From Aalborgiella sp043775055 (GTDB lineage: Bacteria > Pseudomonadota > Gammaproteobacteria > Burkholderiales > Burkholderiaceae_C): 18,734 nucleotides of DNA. Below are positions 13,400 through 18,734 of this stretch, one piece after another. Position 1 is the first letter of the stretch. Every line of letters starts with the position of its first letter. The DNA is taken from contig JAYVSU010000182.1 of assembly GCA_043775055.1 (NCBI GenBank), positions 1 to 18,734 on the forward strand, in the 5' to 3' direction. A program made the position numbers and the translations under genes. The notes beneath the pieces are model-generated. The model was not told where the DNA came from. It worked only from the letters and a program-made list of their open reading frames with translations, and did no database searches.

Positions 13400-13954
13400 A
13401 TGGACATTGACTACCGACTCGCATTTGATTTAGCCCCGGTGGGCATGATGCTCTCGCGCAACCGCACGATGGTTGACTGCAACCAACACGCGTGCGAGAT
13501 GTTTGGCGCATCAACCGAGCAATTGATCGGAGAATCTTTCCAAATACTCTACCCCAGCGCAGAGGAGTTTGAACGAACCGGTGTGCGCATCACACCTATT
13601 TTGAACCGCAATGGGACGTATGCTGATAACCGCATTATGAAAAGAGTGGATGGTCGCTTCAAAGGAGAAACCTTTTGGTGCCACGTCACAGGCCGCGCTT
13701 TAAACCGCGATGCGCCGCATGAAACGGGCATTTGGACGTTTGAAGACCTGAGCGCGGAGCGCCCAATTCAATCAGAATTAACCGCCAGAGAGCGCGAAGT
13801 TGCCGCTTTTTTATTGGACGGTTTAACCAGCAAAGAAATTGGCAAAGTGCTGAGCATCAGCCACCGCACGGTAGAAATTTACCGCGCAAGGTTGATGCGC
13901 AAATACATGGCATCAACCACGGCAGACTTGGTGCACAAACTCACCAAGGGCTAG
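13400..13954 (+). CDS. PAS-domain LuxR-family transcriptional regulator
   Basis: A 184-residue one-component regulator. About residues 5-120 form a PAS domain (DYRLAFDLAPVGMMLSRNRT, then DCNQHACEMFGAS and GIWTFEDLSAERP), likely a small-molecule or redox sensor. Residues 126-182 form a LuxR/FixJ-type helix-turn-helix (LTAREREVAAFLLDGLTSKE followed by IGKVLSISHRTVEIYRARLM). There is no phospho-acceptor domain. ATG 13400 is chosen because the PAS domain begins immediately after it; the Shine-Dalgarno is weak. The gene is divergent from scoA with a palindrome between them. The ligand is unknown; an acyl-CoA or organic-acid signal is a guess from context only. It ends in TAG and converges with nlpD. 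Confidence 0.88.
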   Translation: MDIDYRLAFDLAPVGMMLSRNRTMVDCNQHACEMFGASTEQLIGESFQILYPSAEEFERTGVRITPILNRNGTYADNRIMKRVDGRFKGETFWCHVTGRALNRDAPHETGIWTFEDLSAERPIQSELTAREREVAAFLLDGLTSKEIGKVLSISHRTVEIYRARLMRKYMASTTADLVHKLTKG

Positions 13955-13983
13955 ATCAACGAATTGAGTTCAAAGAATTAAAA

Positions 13984-14826
13984 TTACCGAGGCGGTAAAT
14001 ACTTGGCAGGATCGACCGGTTTGCCTTGTCGGCGCACTTCAAAATGCAACATCACCTTGTCTGCATCACTGCTGCCCATGTCAGCAATGCGCTGGCCTTT
14101 ACGTACGGTTTGGTCTTCTTTCACCAGCAAGGTTTGGTTGTGTGCATAAGCGGTGAGGTAAGTCTCGTTGTGCTTCAAAATAACCAAGTTGCCGTAACCA
14201 CGCAAGCCCGAGCCCGAGTAAACCACGCGGCCGTCAGCGGCAGCCAGCACGGGGTCGCCCAACTTACCTGCAATTTTGAGACCTTTGTTTTTAACTTCAT
14301 CAAAGCCAGCTATCAACGCGCCATTGCTTGGCCACATCCATGCAATATCGTCTTCAGGCGCCACAGGTTGGCTTGGCGCTGCAACTGGTGGCAAAACAAC
14401 AGGTTTGGGTGTCGTCGCCACGGCACCAGGATTGACGGGCGTTGCCACGGCAGTGCCTTCTGGCGGTGCAACGCGCAGTACTTGACCTACTTCGATTTGA
14501 TTAGGGCTGTCTAAATTGTTCCAGCGCACAATATCGCGCCAATTTTGGCCGCTGTTGCGTCCCACTTGCATGATGGTGTCGCCAGGCTTTACCGTGTAAT
14601 ACCCGGGCTTGCCAGCGTTTGCTGCACCTGGCAAAGCCGGTAGTGGTTTGCTATCAACAGGCGTTGATGCACTTGATTTGCCATCACTGCGCTCCTCAAC
14701 CGGCGCGCGCGTGAGTGGCCGTGATGAACATCCGGTGATGTCAAGCAAGGTTAGCGCCAAGATCAGCGCCATTCCTAATTTTGGTAAGTTAGCTCGTCCT
14801 AGCTCTAGGTGGTTTGAACTACGCAT
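13984..14826 (-). CDS. nlpD: NlpD-like lipoprotein (LysM + degenerate LytM/M23), amidase activator
   Basis: A 280-residue outer-membrane lipoprotein. I choose ATG 14826 because GAGGA lies a few bases upstream; an ATG at 14838 is also in frame. The signal peptide ends in the lipobox ITGC. A LysM domain (YYTVKPGDTIMQVGRN, then NNLDSPNQIEVGQVLRV) binds peptidoglycan. A Pro/Ala/Val linker is followed by the M23 domain (ADGRVVYSGSGLRGYGNLVI, then TAYAHNQTLLV and LHFEVRRQGKPVDPAKYLP). The catalytic metal ligands are missing, as in E. coli NlpD: NKGLKIAG stands where active enzymes have HxGxD. It therefore most likely activates an AmiC-type amidase for daughter-cell separation. It is the last gene of a surE-pcm-nlpD cluster. 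rpoS, which often follows, is not here. Confidence 0.9.
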   Translation of the reverse strand: MRSSNHLELGRANLPKLGMALILALTLLDITGCSSRPLTRAPVEERSDGKSSASTPVDSKPLPALPGAANAGKPGYYTVKPGDTIMQVGRNSGQNWRDIVRWNNLDSPNQIEVGQVLRVAPPEGTAVATPVNPGAVATTPKPVVLPPVAAPSQPVAPEDDIAWMWPSNGALIAGFDEVKNKGLKIAGKLGDPVLAAADGRVVYSGSGLRGYGNLVILKHNETYLTAYAHNQTLLVKEDQTVRKGQRIADMGSSDADKVMLHFEVRRQGKPVDPAKYLPPR

Positions 14827-14908
14827 CTTTATCCTCATGATTCATTTCTGTTACGACTCAGTGGGTTTGATACAGACTTCGCATCAAAGTTGCTGTAAGT
14901 CATAAGAT

Positions 14909-15757
14909 TTAACCTATGCCCGATTTTAGTGGCACAAACTGAACAAGCTCTAAAGTTAAGCGTTTAATACCTAAAATTGTCTTATCTATGACCACCAAGG
15001 ACTGTTCACCCTGTGCTGAACTGGCCACTGGGGCAACGATTCGCCCACCGACGGCCAATTGATCTATCCAAGCCTGCGGGATGGCCTCCCCTCCCGCAGC
15101 AGCAATGATGCCAGTATAAGGCGCGCCTTTAGGGTAACCGAGCATGCCATCTCCAAATAGCAAATGCACATTCTTAAACCGGAACTGGCGCACATTATTC
15201 TGCGCTTTTTCGTACAAACCGCGTAGCCGCTCTATGCTGTAAACCTCTTGCGCCAAATGACTTAAAACCGCTGCTTGATAGCCACAGCCCGTCCCAATCT
15301 CTAAAACTCGGCCGAAAGGCGCTTCTTTTCCTTCAAAAAGAAGCTCAATCATGCGTGCCACTACATTGGGTTTGGAGATCGTTTGACCCCAACCAATCGG
15401 CAAACTGGTGTCTTCATAAGCTTGGTTAGCCAAGGCTGTATCGACAAAATGATGTCGATGTGTCGCGTTCATCGCTGCCAAAACACGCTGATCTTGTATG
15501 CCCTGCCGCTCTAACTTTTTAACCATATTGACGCGCACGGCTTGGGAGTCCAAACCCATCCCTTGTGGTGCTATGGCCTGCAGAATGACTTTGGCAGGCT
15601 TTAGACCTAGCAAAGGATTGGGACTGCTTGTACCCACCTTGCCTAGCGAGGACGACAAATTTATCGATTTAGCTTGCGGTAACTGGGGCGAAACGCCTTT
15701 TCCAACCGATAGGTCAAATTTAGCGGGGAAGGAGGGTTTAGAAGGTTTACTGGTCAT
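14909..15757 (-). CDS. pcm: Protein-L-isoaspartate O-methyltransferase
   Basis: A 282-residue SAM-dependent methyltransferase that repairs isoaspartyl residues in damaged proteins. The start is ATG 15757, overlapping the surE TGA in an ATGA junction, which indicates translational coupling. The SAM-binding motif I, RVLEIGTGCGYQAAVLSHLA, is followed by VYSIER; before it are the PCMT signature elements YEDTSLPIGWGQTISKPNVV. The first 75 or so residues are a Ser/Pro/Lys-rich extension absent from E. coli Pcm (208 residues), probably disordered. There is no signal peptide, so the enzyme is cytoplasmic. The gap to nlpD is 82 bp and may contain a separate nlpD promoter. Confidence 0.92.
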   Translation of the reverse strand: MTSKPSKPSFPAKFDLSVGKGVSPQLPQAKSINLSSSLGKVGTSSPNPLLGLKPAKVILQAIAPQGMGLDSQAVRVNMVKKLERQGIQDQRVLAAMNATHRHHFVDTALANQAYEDTSLPIGWGQTISKPNVVARMIELLFEGKEAPFGRVLEIGTGCGYQAAVLSHLAQEVYSIERLRGLYEKAQNNVRQFRFKNVHLLFGDGMLGYPKGAPYTGIIAAAGGEAIPQAWIDQLAVGGRIVAPVASSAQGEQSLVVIDKTILGIKRLTLELVQFVPLKSGIG

Positions 15758-16533
15758 CTGGGCCTTGACGACGTAAAACCAGCGACACGTTGCGTCCAAA
15801 CGCCAAGTGCATCGTAGTCCGTTAGATCCGTTTTAAGCGGTGTAAGCGCCACATGCCCCAAGGCTGTGGCATGAAAGTCGGTACCCAAAGAGTCGTCTTT
15901 TGCTGGACCAGAACCGGCTATCCAGTACATGGTGCGCCCATGTGGACTGGTCTGAGTGATGACTTTTTCAGACGCATGACGGCGCCCTAAACGGCATACT
16001 TGCGTCGCTTTAAGCTGTGCATAAGGCAAATTTGGAATGTTGACATTCAACAACCAAGGCTGCGCGGGCGGTCCAGACACTTCCAGCTGCTTGATCAAAT
16101 CAGCAACAATATCGCGCGCTTTTAAGGCTGCAGCATCAATGTGCTCCCAGCCTTTTTTTACTTGAGAAAATGCGATGGCGGGAATCCCAAATAGATACGC
16201 TTCCATGGCCGCACCGACGGTGCCCGAGTAAATCGTATCGTCACCCATGTTGGCACCGTTGTTGATGCCTGAAACAACCATATCGGGCTGATAACCCAGC
16301 AAGCCCTTCAAGGCGATGTGGACGCAATCAGCGGGCGTACCGTTCACGTAGCGAAAACCATTAATGGCTTGCTCCACATACAGGGGAGCGTTCAAGGTCA
16401 GCGCATTCGATTTTGCGCTGTTGTTGATTTCAGGTGCCACCACCTCTACGTCTGCTACTGTTTTTAGCGCTTCATACAAAGCAACCAAACCTGGGGCTTG
16501 GTAGCCATCGTCGTTACAAATTAAGATTTTCAT
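15754..16533 (-). CDS. surE: 5'/3'-nucleotidase SurE
   Basis: A 259-residue metal-dependent phosphatase of nucleoside monophosphates, linked to stationary-phase survival. The N-terminus MKILICNDDGYQAPGL holds the metal-binding Asp pair (residues 8-9). APEINNSAKSNALTL contains the conserved Ser, and GTPADCVHIAL and VVSGINNGANMGDDTIYSGT complete the active site. I start at ATG 16533 because the family begins with M-[KR]-I-L; the frame is open further upstream to 16632, but that sequence is not SurE-like. The Shine-Dalgarno is weak. It is first in surE-pcm-nlpD, overlaps pcm by 4 bp, and is divergent from the quinone oxidoreductase gene. Confidence 0.94.
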   Translation of the reverse strand: MKILICNDDGYQAPGLVALYEALKTVADVEVVAPEINNSAKSNALTLNAPLYVEQAINGFRYVNGTPADCVHIALKGLLGYQPDMVVSGINNGANMGDDTIYSGTVGAAMEAYLFGIPAIAFSQVKKGWEHIDAAALKARDIVADLIKQLEVSGPPAQPWLLNVNIPNLPYAQLKATQVCRLGRRHASEKVITQTSPHGRTMYWIAGSGPAKDDSLGTDFHATALGHVALTPLKTDLTDYDALGVWTQRVAGFTSSRPR

Positions 16534-16719
16534 ATGCAGTTGAGGGAACCGTCGGTTATTGTCTGTTTGGACATTCATTGTAGGTCGCTGGCGAGACATA
16601 AAACGCGCATCTCGGCTTCTATTATTGGGCATACTTTGACTCTTTGTGGTTCACGTGAGCAATTCCGCTTGCATGACGATTCCTTTGTTGCTATTTCATT
16701 TTTTTAGTAGGACCTTCTC
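16534..16719. promoter_or_regulatory. Divergent surE / quinone oxidoreductase promoter region
   Basis: A 186-bp intergenic region. TTGACT (16636-16641) is a fair -35 toward the oxidoreductase, but the matching -10 is poor. Toward surE, AATAAT around 16627-16622 could be a -10. I see no operator-like repeat. Confidence 0.3.
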
Positions 16720-17694
16720 ATGCACGCTTGGCTTTGTGAAACACCCACTGGTATTGATGCGCTTACGTGGAAAGAAATCCCCAAACCTGTTCCCGCTGCA
16801 GGTCAGGTTTTGATTGAAATAAAAGCGGCTAGTTTGAATTTTCCTGATATTTTGATTGTTCAAAACAAATACCAAATCAAACCGCCCTTGCCTTTTGTGC
16901 CTGGCTCTGAATATGCAGGCGTGGTGCAAGCCGTTGGCGAAGGTGTGACGCATCTGAAGGTCGGTCAAAACGTAGCCTGTTTGAGCGGTACGGGCGGTTT
17001 TGGTACGCACACCTTGGCACCAGCAGCCTTGTGCATGCCGCTGCCGGATGGTTTTTCTTACGTCGATGCAGCGGCTTTCATCATGATTTACGCCACATCG
17101 CACCATGCTCTGGTGGACCGCGCCCAACTCAAAGCGGGCGAGACAGTCCTGATTTTGGGTGCAGCTGGTGGCGTTGGCACTGCAGCGATTCAAATTGCCA
17201 AAGCCTGTGGCGCCAAAGTGATTGCTGCAGCGTCGTCAGACGAAAAATGCGCGCTCTGTACTTCGATTGGTGCAGACGCCACCATCAACTACCAAACCCA
17301 AGATTTGCGTGCAGCTTTGAAGGCGTTAACTGGTGGCAAAGGCCCTGATGTGATTTACGACCCCGTCGGTGGCGACTACACCGAGCCAGCTTTCCGATCC
17401 ATTGCCTGGCGCGGTCGCTATTTGGTCGTAGGTTTTGCGGCAGGACCTATCCCAGCGCTGCCATTTAACTTGATGCTACTCAAAGGCGCTTCTGTCATGG
17501 GCGTGTTTTGGGGCGATTTTGCCAAACGCGAACCCAAAGCCAACGCCGCAGCCATGGCCGAACTGTCCACTTGGTACGCCAAAGGCATCATCAAACCCGT
17601 GATTGACAGCACCATGCCCATGTCAGAACTCAAATCTGCCTATGCCCACATGAACTCACGCTCGGTCAAAGGCAAGTTGGTTTTGGTGAACTAG
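16720..17694 (+). CDS. NADPH:quinone oxidoreductase, zinc-free MDR family
   Basis: A 324-residue medium-chain dehydrogenase/reductase of the quinone-oxidoreductase (QOR) group. The N-terminal GroES-like domain carries the QOR pattern (LNFPDILIVQNKYQIKPPLP then FVPGSEYAGVV, about 39-69), without the structural zinc cysteines. The Rossmann domain shows LILGAAGGVGTAAIQIAKA (about 144-162), the AAGGVG form that fits NADPH. The last strand, SRSVKGKLVLV, is typical. The start ATG 16720 has AGGA about eight bases upstream. It probably reduces quinones or enones in the cytoplasm; the natural substrate cannot be read from sequence. It ends in TAG, and a tRNA-His promoter follows directly. Confidence 0.9.
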   Translation: MHAWLCETPTGIDALTWKEIPKPVPAAGQVLIEIKAASLNFPDILIVQNKYQIKPPLPFVPGSEYAGVVQAVGEGVTHLKVGQNVACLSGTGGFGTHTLAPAALCMPLPDGFSYVDAAAFIMIYATSHHALVDRAQLKAGETVLILGAAGGVGTAAIQIAKACGAKVIAAASSDEKCALCTSIGADATINYQTQDLRAALKALTGGKGPDVIYDPVGGDYTEPAFRSIAWRGRYLVVGFAAGPIPALPFNLMLLKGASVMGVFWGDFAKREPKANAAAMAELSTWYAKGIIKPVIDSTMPMSELKSAYAHMNSRSVKGKLVLVN

Positions 17695-17708
17695 CTGCCA
17701 AATAAGGC

Positions 17709-17714
17709 TATAAT
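17709..17714 (+). promoter_or_regulatory. -10 box of the tRNA-His gene
   Basis: A perfect TATAAT, placing the start of transcription about six bases before the tRNA. The -35 would fall inside the end of the oxidoreductase gene and is not canonical. Confidence 0.5.
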
Positions 17715-17725
17715 CATTGACTTGC

Positions 17726-17802
17726 GGTGGCTGTAGCTCAGTTGGTAGAGTCCAGGATTGTGATTCCTGTTGTCGTGGGTTCGAGCCCCATCAGCCACCC
17801 CA
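17726..17802 (+). tRNA. tRNA-His (anticodon GTG)
   Basis: Acceptor stem GTGGCTG (17727-17733) pairs with CAGCCAC (17792-17798), discriminator C, encoded CCA (17800-17802). The extra G at 17726 is the tRNA-His-specific G-1 facing C73. Anticodon stem CAGGA/TCCTG encloses TTGTGAT, giving GTG. D-loop AGCTCAGTTGGTAGAG and T-arm GGGTTCGAGCCCC are standard. Confidence 0.96.
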
Positions 17803-17814
17803 CACGAACATTAG

Positions 17815-17848
17815 AAAGCTTGCTACTTAATCTGTAGCAAGCTTTTTT
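17815..17848 (+). terminator. Intrinsic terminator of tRNA-His
   Basis: AAAGCTTGCTAC (17815-17826) and GTAGCAAGCTTT (17834-17845) form a perfect 12-bp stem with a 7-base loop, ending in a run of six T. Confidence 0.9.
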
Positions 17849-17859
17849 GCTTTATGCCA

Positions 17860-17948
17860 TTTACAGACTTTTTACAGACTGCGGTGCATATATTTATACC
17901 TTAAAAGTCCAAAATTGCGCTATTTCGTTCAGTGCTGCGTTATTTCAT
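17860..17948. repeat. Two pairs of short direct repeats after tRNA-His
   Basis: TTTACAGACT occurs at 17860-17869 and 17871-17880. GCGCTATTTCGT (17917-17928) and GCGTTATTTCAT (17937-17948) are near-identical, 20 bp apart start to start, or about two helical turns. They lie in an otherwise featureless AT-rich spacer between tRNA-His and the restriction gene. They could be protein-binding sites at an island junction; this is a guess. Confidence 0.5.
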
Positions 17949-18016
17949 CTTATGCGACATGGGTTTTTTGCATAACCAAAGTTGCAGTGATATCGCCAAT
18001 TAACGCAATCGCGATG

Positions 18017-18734
18017 TCAATTTAACTTGTGAGCAATTTGCTGGTGCACATTACGGCCGTGGGCATCTAGTTTTACAGCAAACAAAAATAGGCATCTTCC
18101 TCCGCTTGAATGCTCCCATTGGTCTCCCACCTGTTGCTTTTCACGGGAGTCATCGTTAGTCTCATATGGCTCTCCCTTGTATTCCACGGCAAGAACCCGC
18201 CCATCAGTTAGTTCTGCCACGAAGTCTGGATAGAAATAGTCCGTGGAAGTGGGTAGCCAGAATGAAAACTTATCCTGGCGCTCAATGTTGCGTACCCACT
18301 GCTTGACCTTGGTATGCGCGTCGATGGCTTGAGCACACAAGAATTCTTCTGAAATCCTGCCTGCTGGTGTTTTTTCACGGAGGTCGTGGATTACGGGGTA
18401 GAAGTGTTTGCTGAACTCGTAGCTGCCCTGATATAGCAGACGAGCTGGGTATTGACCCGCCTGATAGTGAAAGCTGAAATGTGCCAACCGATCTATGCTT
18501 GGCACGGCCATGTCCATAAGCCTGCCCTGGAAGCCCTTAGCCATGGCCAATTGCCGCAGCCGTCCGATTTCTTTGGACAGGGCTTGCGCTAACTGGAAAC
18601 GGGCTCGGACCAATGCCGTCAGGGTGAAATCCCGGTCAGCAGTTAGGTGTGTCACCATCTTGACCAAATAGGCCAGCATCTGGTTTTGTCCAATATCGGG
18701 TTGCCGTGCCTCGACATCCAGCCACCGCACAAGC
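18017..18734 (-). CDS. Type III restriction endonuclease-like R subunit, C-terminal part (partial)
   Basis: The frame is open to the window edge, so the N-terminal part is missing; a GTG at 18730 is just a codon inside the gene. The visible 239 residues hold a PD-(D/E)xK nuclease core: YFYPDF (the Asp) and VLAVEYKGE (Glu-x-Lys, about 14 residues later). The segment NDDSREKQQVGDQWEHSSGG then follows, ending in RCLFLF. This arrangement is typical of the C-terminal nuclease of DEAD/DEAH-helicase Res subunits of type III-like systems. The helicase domain and any methyltransferase would lie beyond the right edge. The gene follows the tRNA-His terminator region in the opposite orientation, consistent with an accessory region beginning there. 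No Cys-rich or membrane features are seen. Confidence 0.75.
   Translation of the reverse strand, partial: LVRWLDVEARQPDIGQNQMLAYLVKMVTHLTADRDFTLTALVRARFQLAQALSKEIGRLRQLAMAKGFQGRLMDMAVPSIDRLAHFSFHYQAGQYPARLLYQGSYEFSKHFYPVIHDLREKTPAGRISEEFLCAQAIDAHTKVKQWVRNIERQDKFSFWLPTSTDYFYPDFVAELTDGRVLAVEYKGEPYETNDDSREKQQVGDQWEHSSGGRCLFLFAVKLDAHGRNVHQQIAHKLN

Noticed and set aside
16534..16632. SurE start at 16632
   Set aside because: SurE proteins begin with the MKILICNDDG strand; the upstream extension is non-conserved intergenic sequence.

Overview
The window looks like chromosomal DNA of a betaproteobacterium, most likely family Comamonadaceae (Rhodoferax / Limnohabitans / Polaromonas type). This rests on the overall protein flavour, the Burkholderiales-style AlaRS N-terminal half (GGPPGSPEEDGDRF), the surE-pcm-nlpD cluster, and short interspersed repeats of the kind seen in that family. 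It is an inference from recognition, not a database result.

Layout. Position 1-56 (-) is the start of an NTF2/SnoaL-like gene, divergent from a FAD/NAD(P)-binding oxidoreductase (138-1559, +). Then come a DsbA/FrnE-like thioredoxin-fold gene and an exported MBL-fold protein (an operon, 1615-3172, -), divergent from a LysR regulator (3325-4230, +). An exported dienelactone-hydrolase-like protein (4266-5237, -) is divergent from an unrecognised exported protein (5373-6662, +). alaS (6761-9667, -) is interrupted by one in-frame amber codon and carries an AT-rich insert of about 90 codons. gabD (9751-11241, +) is followed by tRNA-Gly(CCC) and a small membrane protein with an HExxH motif. A bidirectional terminator separates that from scoB-scoA (11920-13280, -), which is divergent from a PAS-LuxR regulator (13400-13954, +) across a strong palindrome. 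surE-pcm-nlpD (13984-16533, -) is divergent from a quinone oxidoreductase (16720-17694, +). tRNA-His(GTG) with a terminator follows, then the 3' part of a type III-like restriction endonuclease (18017 to the window end, -).

Most genes are ordinary metabolism and housekeeping: succinate semialdehyde oxidation, ketone-body/oxoacid CoA transfer, protein-isoaspartate repair with a nucleotidase, and cell-wall amidase activation. The small LysR and LuxR units each sit back-to-back with the genes they probably control. The right-hand edge, after tRNA-His, looks like the start of an accessory region.

The most unusual content is in and around alaS. (i) A GAG-to-TAG change destroys the Glu of class II motif 3 in a gene that is otherwise complete. 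(ii) A segment of about 34% GC is inserted in frame in the catalytic half. (iii) A four-copy interspersed repeat with an exactly fixed internal spacing has one copy inside alaS coding sequence. A second copy supplies the start codon and N-region of the signal peptide of the exported hydrolase. I found no CRISPR array, transposase, phage module or clear new multi-gene system. No gene-free stretch exceeds 300 bases except 17695-18016, which holds tRNA-His, its terminator and two pairs of short direct repeats.
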